Source: Macrothele yani (lineage: Eukaryota; Arthropoda; Arachnida; Araneae; Macrothelidae). Taken from it: DNA of 64,000 bases. Shown in pieces: positions 31,490 to 42,483 of the stretch. The position numbers were made by a program, and so were the translations under genes. The notes under the pieces are model-generated. The model did no database searches. It had not been told where the DNA came from and saw only the letters and a program-made list of their open reading frames with translations. The stretch's first letter is position 1, and the number at the start of each line of letters is the position of its first letter. The stretch lies in NCBI GenBank assembly GCA_039090855.1, contig CM076995.1, positions 116,188,770-116,252,769 on the forward strand, in the 5' to 3' direction.

Positions 31490-31946
31490 GGATACGTGAA
31501 AAAGCGCACAGTGAAAACAACCCCGCACATTTGGAAATGTGTGAAAAAAGCGCACAATCAGGATGTTTATTATACCGGTGTTTACAACAACAGACAGACA
31601 CTTTAATACGTATCAGATACATGTTTATTACTGATGTTACCATTGCTGATACAAAAAGTGCTAAATTTTAGGTAATTGTAATGAAAATCCTGTAAAACAC
31701 TTACTATAACAAAAATATTGAAATCGTAAGATCAGTTAAATTTATGAAATCGAAAACAGTACATTGCAATTCAGCACGTCAAATTAAGGTGAAAAGAATA
31801 ATACAATATTCACGAACTAATCTAGCTTTTGCATGTTTTTTCGAACTAGTCTAGCTATTTGCCCGGATGGTGACATTAAACCGGTTACGCGGGGGAGCAT
31901 CCTTGAGTGTGCGCTTTTTTCACTGTGCGCATTTTTCACGACACCG
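31490..31946. mobile_element. MITE with 8-bp duplication, 457 bp
   Basis: ttcttagg is repeated exactly at 31482-31489 and 31947-31954. Just inside, cgtgaaaaagcgcacagtga and, inverted, cgtgaaaaatgcgcacagtg form the termini. The core gtgaaaaaagcgcac recurs near 31542 and inverted near 31908. The class is probably hAT by duplication length only. Confidence 0.65.
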
Positions 31947-31954
31947 TTCTTAGG

Positions 31955-33290
31955 TTCCACGGAAAGGTCGTCATAAGGCTCCCCCGCCTTTAACAACAGT
32001 ACACTCTTATAAGATGACTTGGAGTATAGGTTTTTAGGGTTCCAAGGGAGAGAGAGAAAGAGCAAACCGGGGTCAGAAATCCTTGGCTATCTGCTCAGCC
32101 ACCGAATGTTCATCGCCAGCCTTCCCGTGCAAGTAATCATGCTAATTCCGTTCAACGAATTCCTTTTGACAAACTGGAATCTAACCTCATTGAAAATTCG
32201 CTGAATCAATGAAATGGCAATGTTAGTTAATCGAATCGATCCCCTGGAGTAAGTATAAGGAAATATCAGTATATCAGTGTATGTGCATTTAATTATTACG
32301 GTGTATAGATTTTTACTCTAAAAAATTAAGTTCCCCTTATCGAGAAGTTTAGAGCAACAGACCTTCGAAAGATAATTGTGCTCGTTTTTTCGGTACAATG
32401 CATAACAGTTCGGTTCGAGTTCATCGAAGAGATGCTTGCAAAAACATACTGTGAAAGAATACTCTAAACCTATTAAAGGCAATTTCAAAGTAAGCTGACT
32501 AAACAACAGGGTCTTTCGTAACGAGTCACCGTTTGTTTTGATCACCAGACAATGTCGCACACATCACGTGAGGATATTTGCGAAAGTAGCGGATGCCAGT
32601 AACAATAGTGACTTCACCATGATTAATTATATCGTCTTATCGTCGTAGTGGGTGACTCCGTACGTGTACACCATTTGTAACCTTATTGCTTCCCCAAATG
32701 CGGGCACTGAGAATGAGAGAGATGGGTTCAATTCTGCAGTGGCTGCCGTCACACGTAAATATTCCTTTTGTGCATTGCAGTGAGTGACCTTGCTGTTTTG
32801 CTTCTTTTCTTTGACACATGATTGCTTTGTTCAGGAGCAGTTTCAGGATTTCCAGTCTTTCTAAAGAAGAAACCTGTATCGATATATTCATCTTAAGTGA
32901 GCCGTTTGTAAATAAATTATTCTGCTTCCAGTGAATTTTTAGGATAATCTAAGTATTCTTCATCTCGTGAAGCCAAATGGGTCTATATGAGTACTCGCCA
33001 AAAGCTTTTTCTTTCTTTTAACCGTACTTTTATCTTTATAATCTAATTGTAAAGAAGATTTTTGAAAGTTTTTATAACCTCCATGAACGAACACCATAAC
33101 CAATTTTCCGAAAAGCCAATTTCTGATTTTAGGGTTATTCGCATGAGGAGAGGGAATAAATCGGAACAGATAGAATGAAATCCCAAACATTACCCATGCC
33201 CCTCCAGTGTTACTTTCAGGACTTTTTCACCGGGGTGGGGCAAATGGAACCTTAGAGAGGGCAAGTTTTCCCATTTGCTATATATATATA
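31955..33290. other. Unassigned sequence with one short repeat
   Basis: 32308-32352 (ctaaaaaattaagttcccct, then tatcgagaagtttagagcaa) recurs at 36470-36523. No gene recognised. Confidence 0.5.
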
Positions 33291-33295
33291 TATAC

Positions 33296-34070
33296 CCACC
33301 TTCGTTTTGCTGATGACGTAGTCATTTTTGCAACTACCCCATCAGAGCTGCAGAGTATGATCCAGGAACTTGCTGACAAGAGTAAAGAAGTGGGATTAAA
33401 AATGAACTTTCAGAAGACAAAAGTGATGTTCAATGCTTTTACAAGAAATCAAGATTTATCGATTGATGGAGAAAAACTGGAGATAACAGATATGTATGTT
33501 TATCTTGGACAGCAGATATCAAGTGAGGGTCACATTGATGAAGAAATTAATCGGCGTACAAAACTTGCCTGGAGAGCTTTTGGAAGAAACAGCATAATTT
33601 TCAAGAGCAATATGCCATTATGTCTTAAAAGAAAAGTGTTTGATCAATGCATCCTTCCAGTGCTTACGTATGGTGCAGAGACGTGGACCTTAACTAAAAG
33701 AGACATACAAAGGCTGCAGACAACTCAAAGCAGCATGGAGAGGTGCATGCTTGGTATAACCAGGAGAGATAAGAAGAGGAACTCGTGGATCCGAAAAATG
33801 ACGAGAGTGGAAGACATCATGATCAGAGTTAAATCCCTGAAATGGCAATGGGCTGGACATACTGCCAGAAGGACAGACCATCGATGGACAGCCGAAATTT
33901 TAGATTGGATTCCAAGGGACAGGAAAAGACCCAGAAAAAGACCACATGGGAGATGGGTGGATGAAATTCGTAAATATGCGGGAGTGACATGGAGGAGACT
34001 GGCACAAGACAGACCGTTGTGGAGGAAACTTGGGGAGACCTTCGTCCAGCAGTGGATTGATAATGGTTGA
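33296..34070 (+). pseudogene. LINE reverse transcriptase, C-terminal 258 residues
   Basis: This is the end of the RTE-type ORF whose full product has an apurinic-type endonuclease and a reverse transcriptase copying element RNA at the insertion site. The fragment opens within the catalytic palm, with FADD (33306-33317) in place of the family's Y/FADD box, then GLKMNFQKTKVM and the thumb-side YLGQQISSEGHIDEEINRR. The remainder contains VLTYGAETWTLTKRD, HGRWVDEIRKYAGVTW and the C-terminal VQQWIDNG. The endonuclease and N-terminal fingers are missing. No internal stop is seen, which suggests a young insertion. The about 30 codons upstream in the same open frame are not LINE sequence. Confidence 0.92.
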
Positions 34071-34085
34071 CAATGATGATGATGA
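33296..34085 (+). mobile_element. RTE-type LINE, best 3' fragment
   Basis: 5'-truncated non-LTR retrotransposon whose reverse transcriptase is open to its natural stop (34068-34070). It ends in a tgatgatgatgat tail. (TA)n lies immediately before (33280-33294) and after (34092-34105), so the insertion apparently used a TA array. Confidence 0.9.
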
Positions 34086-34105
34086 TGATGATATATATAT
34101 ATATA

Positions 34106-34141
34106 CATACACACTTTGGGAGAGGTCGTCCAATACAGTAA

Positions 34142-34177
<36 letters not shown>

Positions 34178-34470
34178 AACTGTCTACATATATATCTGTA
34201 AAAGTAACTGTTATATATAGTAACTATTTTGCTATTTAAATTACTAAGTAATTAATGTATATATGTACAGTATATATGATGATGATGACATACACACTTT
34301 GGGAGAGGTCGTCCAATACAGTAATAACTATATATATATATATATATATATTTAAACTGTCTACATATATATCTGTAAAAGTAACTGTTATATATAGTAA
34401 CTATTTTGCTATTTAAATTACTAAGTAATTAATGTATATATGTACAGTATATATATATATATATATATAT
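34106..34470. repeat. Tandem duplication, 2 x 183 bp
   Basis: catacacactttgggagagg starts a unit at 34106 and again at 34289. The units are near-identical to gtatatatgtacagtatata and differ mainly in TA-run length. A short gatgatgatga lies before each, so the LINE tail seems to have been part of the duplicated segment. Confidence 0.9.
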
Positions 34471-34920
34471 ATAGTAATTACTACCTCAAACATTTCAAGA
34501 ACAAACTTTCTTCAGGTAAACAAGTGCAGGAAGGGTATTTTTCAGGGTGTGCGTTTCTGCAGGCTTGAAATTCTTATCTATCTATTAAAATGCATTCAAC
34601 ACACTCCTGATCCTGAGACACGATTCCCTGACTATGAGGTATGACTAGTCTACTTATTATATTTTAAAGAACGGCATGCGCCTTATTACACATTTTAGCA
34701 AAATAAAATATAATACTTGAACAAATATTAAAAAATATATAATTAGAGAAATATTTGTGGCATAAGAAACAACGAAACTTTCTTTTTCATTATAGCTTGA
34801 ATTTATGAACATTTCGCTGGGTAACATAAAATGTCGGGGGAAGGGGCGCACGTTCATTTCCGGTAGGGCTTCGCCTCCCCAGATGTATGCCTGGAAGAAA
34901 CACTGTGTCCCTCTGTGTAA
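34471..34920. other. Unassigned sequence
   Basis: No gene recognised. Confidence 0.45.
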
Positions 34921-34925
34921 GCAGT

Positions 34926-35030
34926 TAACATGTTAACCACTCAGGCTGCTCCAGTGACTGAGTGGTTAGCGTGTTAGATACAGATGATTTCTGAGGTGAA
35001 ACAATCGCCGAGCGCGACGGATAAGTGCGG
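34926..35030 (+). repeat. tRNA-like repeat fragment with hairpin
   Basis: gctccagtgactgagtggttagcg resembles a tRNA-derived head, box A region agtggttagcgtgttagata. The stretch taacatgttaaccactcag (34926-34944) is an inverted copy (17 of 19) of ctgagtggttagcgtgtta (34958-34976). Confidence 0.5.
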
Positions 35031-35042
35031 GATTCTCTCCCT

Positions 35043-35066
35043 GTGTGTGTGTGTGTGTGTGTGTGT
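35043..35066. repeat. (GT)n microsatellite
   Basis: About 12 GT units, 11 bp before the Tc1 left end. Confidence 0.95.
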
Positions 35067-35079
35067 TACGGTGTATATA

Positions 35080-36468
35080 CACTGCTGGCCACCCAAAATG
35101 CAACACCAAGAAGGAAGCATCCGATTGGCTTGAAATTCGCAGCATGCGTCGCCCGCGAGAGGACATGCAAACGATTAGCATTGCAGGGCATATGCAAATC
35201 ATGTGCGCCCCCGCACGCCACCAAGAAGCACTATAAGAAGGGTGCACAGAAGGCGGGGTGTAAGTAGTGGAAGTGTGTTATGCTGCCGGACCTGTGCGTG
35301 GAAAGCTTCCTGATGCCTCGTCGCAGAATACGGCAGTCATTCCAGCACGTGTCGGAGTTCGACAGAGGACGAATAGTGGCTTATCGCGACAGCGGTTTAT
35401 CGTACCGAGACATCGGCGCCCGTGTGGGACGACATCCAGCCACAGTGAGGCGAGTATGGATTCGGTGAGTGCAGGAGGGACGGACGGACCGACGTGACCG
35501 ATAGCCGCCGCGGCTTACCACCGAACGAGTGGACCGGCATGTTGTGCGGCGGGCATTGACGGCTCGAAACCCCACGTCACGAACGTTAGCGCAGGAATTA
35601 GGCCGTGTTGTGCAACAACCTGTGTCAGCACGTACCGTTCGACGTCATCTGCAGGAACGGAGACTTGTCGCACGGCGCCCATTGCTCCGATTACCATTGA
35701 CGTTACACCACAAGCAAGTGCGGCGGCAGTGGGCCGTTGAACCCCGCACGTGGACTACAGAATGGCACAACATTGTCTTCTCCGACGTATCCCGCTTCTG
35801 CCTTCAACACCACGATGGGCGGCACCGCGGCGAGAGACTGTATGACGCCTGCATTATGCATTGCCATACCAGTCCGTCGCCTGGCGTTATGATTTGGGAC
35901 GCTATTGGATATGACACCCGCCCCCTCTGGTACGCATCGCCGGTACACTCAACAGCCACCGCTACATCTCCGACCTTTTGGAGCCTGTAGCCCTCCCTTA
36001 CCTGCAGGACCTGCCAGTGGCCACGTTTCAACAGGACAAAGCGCTAGCACGTGGCACGCATCGTGCAACAATTCTTCACTGCCCACCAGGTGTCACTGCT
36101 GCCGTGGCCCGCCTGTTCTCCCGATATGTCGCCCATCGAACACGTCTGATCGCTGATCGGCAACCGAGTGGCCCGGCAAGCACCACACACGGCTACGCCT
36201 GATGAACTGTGGCAACGTGTGGAAGCAGCCTGGAGCGACATACCCCAAGCCCACATCCAAAGCCTCTTTCGTTCGATGCCGCGGCGTGTAGCGGCCGTTA
36301 TTGCCAGCCATGAGGGCCACACGAACTATTGATGTGTGCGAGTTCCGCAAGTCGCACGGGCCTGTAAGCTCAATCGTTTCATCTTTGTATCTGTTGTTTT
36401 GTGTCCAGTAAATCTGGCTTTGCTATCTCGTGTCCTTCTTGGTGTTGCATTTTGGGTGGCCAGCAGCG
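35080..36468 (+). mobile_element. Complete Tc1-like element, 1389 bp
   Basis: Inverted termini: left cactgctggccacccaaaat then gcaacaccaagaagg; right, inverted, cgctgctggccacccaaaat then gcaacaccaagaagg, about 35 bp with one mismatch. TA sits at both outer sides (35078-35079, 36469-36470). Same family as 1-1146. The right flank matches a repeat also present uninterrupted at 32295-32352, which serves as an approximate empty site. Confidence 0.95.
35313..36330 (+). pseudogene. Tc1-like transposase, full length but broken
   Basis: ATG at 35313 starts MPRRRIRQSFQHVSEFDRGR, then the paired-like helix-turn-helix LSYRDIGARVGRHPATVRRVW. A stop follows in cggtgagtgcag, where a Trp codon is expected. 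The catalytic region continues from 35529 in another frame. The residue after the first catalytic Asp, Glu in the sister copy (FSDES), is Val here (FSDVS), and a 15-bp loss shortens HDGRIRVWWHRG to HDGRHRG. Further shifts fall near 35925 and at 36040, where the second-Asp block becomes QDKALARG. A TGA follows SPIEHV near 36150. The C-terminus (SMPRRVAAVIASHEGHTNY and stop) is intact, which lets the damage in the window-start copy be read. Confidence 0.93.
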
Positions 36469-36469
36469 T

Positions 36470-36523
36470 ATTTTTACTCTTAAAAATTAAGTTCTCCTTA
36501 TCGAGAAGTTTAGAGCAACAGGC
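36470..36523. repeat. Short repeat shared with 32308-32352
   Basis: tttttactcttaaaaattaa then gttctccttatcgagaagtt and tagagcaacag, matching the other copy with few differences. The Tc1 element sits at its left edge. Confidence 0.85.
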
Positions 36524-36530
36524 CTCTTAC

Positions 36531-37136
36531 TGAAATGCCTTATTTTACTTGTAATGTAATGTTTGTTCCATTAGTTTTGAAAACTTAATCATGTCTGTCG
36601 TGTCTCTCATACCACTCTCTCTATCCATGAACTTCAGTTGAATTTGTCCTTCGCTTCTGGGTGTTCAAATTTAAATATTAGTGTAGTGTTAAAATTAATT
36701 TACAGCGCCATGCGTTGTGACAATCATGGTGCCTTAACTTTCCATGTCGAATTTGGTTGTTTTATGGCAAGGTACCGAAGCTACAGTACAAACAGGACCT
36801 TGGTACATTAGGCTTTCCTTTTTCTTTCCACTTAAAGAGGAAACTTTGTTGATTAAATATTACCTTTTTACAGCTGCTATCTTACAGGCATTTTTAATCA
36901 GTCGAATGCGTTTGAACTCTCCGTACAGATCTGCAGTGGAACAGCTACCGTATCACCATTTGTTGTTGTTGTTTGAGGATTAAAAAAAAAATATTTGATC
37001 TGGTGGTACAGATACAGTGACAGAATAAACATAGTTGTACAATATTGACAGGCAGACATGACAAAATATTCAGTTTACATCAACAATTTACATCGCGAAC
37101 ATGGTATAAATACAAGTAGTATGCCAAATGATCAAG
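36531..37136. other. Unassigned sequence
   Basis: No gene recognised. Confidence 0.45.
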
Positions 37137-37250
37137 TTACACAGAGAGAGAGCCAGTGCCGAAAGACAAACATCCATGGATTCGAACCCAGACCCCTCTC
37201 TGGACGAATGATCAGAAGACATAGCTTATACTATTGCGCTACCGGGGCGT
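37137..37250 (-). repeat. SINE-A, 5' half only
   Basis: Minus-strand head gacgccccggtagcgcaata, box B gggttcgaatcc, body up to cggcactggctctctctctg. The 3' half is absent. Confidence 0.85.
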
Positions 37251-37295
37251 CAAAATAACATTAGCTTTACATCTGTTTCTTTTTTGTTGTTATTA

Positions 37296-37496
37296 TTTAG
37301 GGTTGAACGACCGCCGTGAGCAACTCGATGTGCTATAAACAGGCTCGTCCCTGATTGGCCATTGCTTCCAGGGGAATCGAAAGACCCAGTGCCGTTAGAA
37401 AAACACAGCATCCATGCCCCACGGGGATTCGAACCCGGACTCATCTGGGACGAATGATCAGAAGTCCGCGCATAGATCACAGCGCCACCGGGGAGA
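37296..37496 (-). repeat. SINE-A copy (minus strand)
   Basis: Head ctccccggtggcgctgtgat, box B gggttcgaatccccgtgggg, body gattcccctggaagcaatgg, tail gagttgctcacggcggtcgt. It lies 45 bp from the partial copy, same orientation. Confidence 0.88.
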
Positions 37497-37929
37497 TGGG
37501 GTGGCAGTGAAATAGAAACTCCCAAGGTTTTGATAGACCCAGTGCGTGAAGTGATTTAAATTATGCTGTTTTTGATGTGTCTGGCAAGCAAACAAGCAAG
37601 ATCTTATAGAATCGGGTTAATTTAATGCATTTCAAATCGTAAAAAATTGTACTGTGGAGCAGTCTGAGATACTCAAAAAAACTTGCTTGAGAAGTTCTTC
37701 CGTACAAAAGAGGAAGACGTTAACAGACTTTGAAACCCGTTCACTGACTGTGACTCACTCAGTACTGTCTTCGATCAAAGAATACGAGACGTTGCTAATG
37801 ATTCAGCTAAAAAACAAGATTTTTCTTCTCTTTAGAAATTTTCCGCTACCTTACCTTCAGATTATCCCGAAATCTGAAGATGAGCTCCATGGACTCTTAC
37901 CAGATTTCAGACCTATTACACGATTTTTT
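37497..37929. other. Unassigned sequence
   Basis: No gene recognised. Confidence 0.45.
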
Positions 37930-38003
37930 TTTCTGGGTTTAAGGACCACTACGAGTAACTCTGAGGGCTATAAGCAGTCGCGTGTCCCCCATTTGGGGTC
38001 ACT
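37930..38003 (-). repeat. SINE-A 3' end fragment
   Basis: Minus strand: agtgaccccaaatgggggac, gcgactgcttatagccctca, gagttactcgtagtggtcct. The tRNA head is missing. Confidence 0.8.
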
Positions 38004-38395
38004 GTTAAAAATTTTGTGGTATGTTGCACCAAAAAGTGGTACTACGCAATCTGCACCACCTTTTGAGGAAAGGCACACCAATATGTGGTGCACGGACGAC
38101 CAAACAAACGGAGCAATTATGCACCACGTTAAGGTGCAAATTTAAGTTTGCACCATTCATGTTCAAAAAGGACACAGTTTAGTACAGTATGGTACAGGGC
38201 TCGATTTAAGGGGTATCGCATCATAAACGGCGAATCAAATCGACCTGAATCGCTCCGCAGATATGACTTTGCTTCGCATACATTGCGATAGATTTCATTT
38301 TGAACTTCCGTTACGCTGACCTTCAGTGAACTTTTATGGTGGTTGCTGTGGCCCTTATGCCAATATTACTTTTTTCCCCCAAAGATGATTTACTC
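38004..38395. other. GCACC-rich stretch and unassigned sequence
   Basis: Between 38012 and 38155 the motif tgcacc or ggtgca occurs repeatedly in both orientations (for example gttgcaccaaaaagtgg, ctgcaccacc, gtggtgcac, tgcaccacgttaaggtgca, tttgcaccattc). No gene recognised. Confidence 0.55.
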
Positions 38396-38990
38396 TTCTT
38401 TTTAAAGTGTTTCGGCGGACAGAAGTTGTTCAAGGTGAACCTCAAAGACCGGAAGGAGAGAATCAGTCGTAGATTTCCAGACATGACATGTGATACAGTG
38501 AAGTGTCTGAAGGTTTTAGATGTGGCATTATGGAGAAAATATCGCGATTCCTTTAAAAGATTTACTCAGGATGAAATTAAGCACATGATTTAATATTTTG
38601 CCTTATTGCTGCAGGCCAAGAAGGGGGGGGGGCTTAAGGAATTCTGGCTCCAGAATATGGCAACTTCATCAAGAGAAAACTTGTGGTTCTTCATTTTACC
38701 CCCCCCCCCCCCAAATATTTACTGTAATATTTCTCCTCTTTTTGAAATACTTCTAGTTTTGCCAGTGTGTAATGCCATTGTAGAGATGGGGTTTTCCTAC
38801 ACGAGTAGCATAAAGAGTGACTATCGCAGCAGTCTTATAGTGAATCTTCGTTGGAAAATTTAATGCCCATATCTGTTGAAGGACGATCTGTGCACAAATT
38901 TTCACCTGATGATGTAAAAAAAAAAAATCCAAACCATGTAGGCCCAACACACAGCCATATGGCAAAAAAGAATTTGTGAAGTTGAAGAGG
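38396..38990 (+). pseudogene. hAT-type transposase C-terminal relic
   Basis: Two open pieces in different frames fit the C-terminus of hAT-like transposases, cut-and-paste enzymes whose last domain dimerises. The first (to the stop at 38590) has RISRRFPDMTCDTVKCLKVLD, then LW and FTQDEI, like the segment before the dimerisation domain. The second has ILLVLPVCNAIVEMGFSYTSS then IKSDYRSSL, matching the hAT pattern lPVSNAxxERGFS...IKxxxRxxL; the usual Cys/Val-Glu-Arg is Val-Glu-Met here. A trace (PISVEGRSVHKFSPDDV) continues past a stop. G and C homopolymers near 38625 and 38700 separate the pieces. A gene derived from a hAT element is an alternative, but the stops argue for a fossil. Confidence 0.6.
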
Positions 38991-40045
38991 AGCAGCATTG
39001 AAAAAGGTAGTAAATAAATAATGTATCTAAAATTTCTTTCTAGTTTGTTTTCGAACAGGTACTAGACTGCTATCATAGCGTAATATCTTAGTGCTAATAA
39101 ACTGATAAGTCTCCAGTGACAAAAGGCGAAGGCTCCAAGCTCGGACCATGCCTTACCCACCAGTGCTGAGTACAGGTTCAATTTTAAGCTTCCGAGTCAC
39201 AAATTTATGCTGTAAGGTAAATCTCTGGCCCGAACAAGCCTGAAAACTATGACTGACTTGTTTAGGCATTAAAAAAAAAAAAATCCTCTTCCAGACTTCC
39301 ACTATTAACCAAAGCTTTTTTCAACTGCTGAGTGAAGGAGGGGACCTCTGTCTGTTTCTATAGCATAGTCGCACGATTTTCTTTGGCAGCAGCATCCGGA
39401 AAGATCGGGCGGTGCTGCAGTCTATGTACTTTGCTCGATAGAATTAGCAGGAAGCTACTGCTTGGAGGTTGGGAGCACAATTTTGTCAACGTACGGTTTG
39501 GTATCTATAGTTCTTGAAGATACTTTTCCTTCTCCGCAGAAATCCACTAATCCATGGCTTTATGGCATTTGCCACCCAAGGCTAGAATAAATAGCTGTCC
39601 CGAGTTCCCACTCCCTACTGAGACCCAGTTACCGAATTATTTATTCTTTTTATCAACAAAAAAGTGTAAGGAAAGTCTTTCGTGTGCTGAATCTTACAAA
39701 ATCGCATTTAATAGTAATAATAATAATAAAATATACATATTTCTTTCACTCTGAGCCGGAGTCTCCCAATTCTGAACCTCAGTAAATATTATGCAGCCTG
39801 GGGTAGGCTTTCATGTTCAGGCTCGGCCTATCTCAGCACTGCTGTCCAACCACATGGTCGAGCAAATCCGTTCTCACGATATTGCGTAACACACGTTGGT
39901 ATGAAGACAACACTAATCTCACAACGATACATTTGATATTAGAAAAATGTAGTGCTCAGTTATTCTGAATTTTAATTAAAGTTCTGGAAATAGTGAGCTC
40001 TTTAAATTGAAAAGTTTAAGAAACATCGTTCACACACACACACAC
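38991..40045. other. Unassigned sequence
   Basis: No gene recognised. (CA)n at 40030-40046 and a (TAA)n run near 39712 are the only clear features. Confidence 0.5.
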
Positions 40046-40046
40046 A

Positions 40047-40213
40047 GCAGTTTCCGGTTAATTGGGATGTCGGTTAATCGGGTCAGCCACTTATTTGGGA
40101 CAATTCTTGAAAAACGTCCCAGATTAGTTCTTTGGGATTAAGCTCCGCATAATTGAGACAGCCGCTTAATTGAACCAAAGTGTTCTAGCCCTGATGTGTC
40201 CCAGTTAACCGGA
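40047..40213. mobile_element. Tigger-like MITE, about 165 bp
   Basis: The left end has tttccggttaattgggatgt and the right end, inverted, attccggttaactgggacac. The alternation of ggttaatcgggtcagcc and gcttaattgaaccaaa is typical of short Tigger/pogo derivatives. (CA)n abuts the left end. Confidence 0.55.
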
Positions 40214-40569
40214 ATCTATTTATCTAGCTAGCTGTCTGTCTGTCTGTCACTCATTCACGCTTGGTTTTCGTAATTAGCAGCAAAAATTAGCGCAAGGCCA
40301 TATACCACTTTCATTGCATTTATTACTTTGCACGAAAAAATGGTGAAAGTCAGATGATTTCAAGCACCACTTTATAGTGCAAGTGTCAAGATTGCCCTAC
40401 ATTATGATATGAGTGCGGAATATTGAACGATAATATAGGGCAACGTTGGCCAACATTTTTAATATTGTAGTTCTAGGTGGGGAGAACCCAAGCATCATCC
40501 GGGACGCGTACCCTTCCCCGACGTAGTCAGAAACCTACGCTTCAACCTACTTCATTACCTGTCCCGTCC

Positions 40570-41982
40570 GGGAAACTGTAAAAATAACCCCGGGAAAAAA
40601 TACCCCCGGAGAAAATACCCCCGAAAACTGAAAAGCGGAAAAAATGCCCCCGGAAGAAATACCCTCAGAACAAACGGTTCACTGTAAACTGCCACACAGG
40701 AACATTGATGTGTGGCAGTGTTCCGGTGTGGCAATTTACCGACAACCCTGCCACACATCTTTCAGCAACTTGGCTAGAAAAGTTCAAAGGGGGGGGCTAT
40801 GAAGATTGCCGTTTCTGGACCTACATTGATAACAGAATTGCGAAACGAATTTCGCGAAAACTTTCCATGTAAGCCAAACCAGAATTGTACTTTAATTTGA
40901 AGAAATAAATTGCCGAGGATCTGAGGTACACTGTGGGGGGGCTCAACCCCCAACTTCCGTAATATTAGATTCTGGGCCGCTGGAATCTGTCAGTGTATCC
41001 AGGCTGTTCCCCTTGAAGCGCCCGCGAGGTCCGTGAGGTTTGGGGGGGGGTCCCAAAATGTTTAAATGGCCGTAGAGCTGTAAACATTAGAAGCATGCTT
41101 TACATAATTATTCTCTACACGACCACGAATTTTCTGGACGGTGGGGTGCAAGTTTCTAAGAGCGCAGACAAGTCTTCAAGGTAAGGGATTTGCTCGTAAT
41201 TTCTATGCTTCATGTTGTGTTTAATGGTAAACTATGAATGCCCTTCCCCCTTGCCCCAGAAATTTGGTGAAGCCTGTGAGAGGGATAAGAGGTGCTTGGT
41301 TTGGAGGGCTCTACCCCCAACTTCCGTAATTTTATATTCTGGACCTCTAGAGTCGGTCAGTGTATCCTCGATGTTATCCCTGAATAGCTCTTAGAAACGG
41401 GGGGGGGTACCCCACCCTCCTGAAAATTCGTGGTCGTGTACAGAATCATTATATAAAACATGGTACTAATGTTTACAGCTCTACGTGCATTTTAACATTT
41501 TGGGGGAAAGCCCCATCTGCTCATGGACCTCGCGGACACTTCAAGGGGAACTTCTTGGATACACTGACAGACTCCAGCGACCCAGAATATAATATTGCGG
41601 AAGTTCGGGGTAGAGCCCCCTTCCCCCTTCCCACCAAGTGTACCTCGGATCCTCGGCAATTTATTTCTTCAAATTAAAGTACAATTCTCGCTTGGCTTGC
41701 ATGGAACGTTTTCGCGAAATTCGTTTCCCAACTCCGTTAGCAATGTAGGCCCAGAAACGGCAATCTTTATACCCCCCCCTTGAACTTTTGTAGCCAAGTT
41801 GCTGAAAGATGTGTGGCAGGGTTGCCGGTAAATTGCCACACCGGAACACTGTCACACATCAGTGTTCCTGTGTGGCAGTTTACAGTGAACCGTTTGTTCC
41901 GGGGGCATTTTTTCCGCTTTTCAATTTTCGGGGGTATTTTCTCTGGGGGTATTTTTTCCTGGGGGTGTTTTTACCTACACCC
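40570..41982. mobile_element. Foldback/Mutator-like element, long inverted arms
   Basis: The arms at about 40578-41166 and 41386-41974 are inverted copies of roughly 590 bp each around a spacer of about 220 bp. gtcccgtcc is repeated exactly at 40561-40569 and 41983-41991, a 9-bp target duplication. The outer ends are built of degenerate tandem units of gggggtattttttcc (at least four per arm). The spacer carries a third partial copy of an arm segment, cccccaacttccgtaat, in direct orientation to the left arm. Long arms with subterminal repeats and 9-bp duplications are known from foldback and Mutator-type elements. No transposase is present. Confidence 0.75.
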
Positions 41983-41991
41983 GTCCCGTCC

Positions 41992-42483
41992 TACTACACG
42001 AATTTTAGAGCCAGTTTGTGAAATATTTCGTATCTGTAGTGACCATACCGAGTTTCAACTGAGTAACTTTGATGATGCTGGGAACGTTTCTGAGGCGATT
42101 TGTTGCTAATCTGGGAAAATATATAGAGGATTGTTGTACATCGATTAGGGCGGGGGACGCGCTGCTGGATTTGAAAGAAAGACTTTTGATGTTTACGATA
42201 ACTTCTTGGATCATTAACTTTTAATGAAAGAAAACGTTACGAAACCCGATGTTAGTCGAAATGACTAATTTTGTTTTTGCCAAAGTTTCTGTAGTTCTTG
42301 TGGATTTTACTGAAAAAGTACCGAATTTAATTTAAACGTTCCTACTTATCAAAACAACGTCGCCCTTTTGAATGTAAAATGAGCATACAGTAGCTTTGTG
42401 ATGTTCTGTATTAAATTCATGGCCGGACTAAGACGCCCATGCCTGGAAAATAGCGAGTACCTTATCGGCATAGTACACACACA
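41992..42483. other. Unassigned sequence
   Basis: No gene recognised. Confidence 0.45.

Noticed and set aside
34030..34644. Open frames rich in Tyr-Ile or His
   Set aside because: They are translations of (TA)n and (GAT)n microsatellites.
41595..42109. Cys/Phe-rich frames matching between 40.56 and 41.81 kb
   Set aside because: Similarity is due to the inverted arms and their gggggtatttt tandem units, not to a conserved protein.
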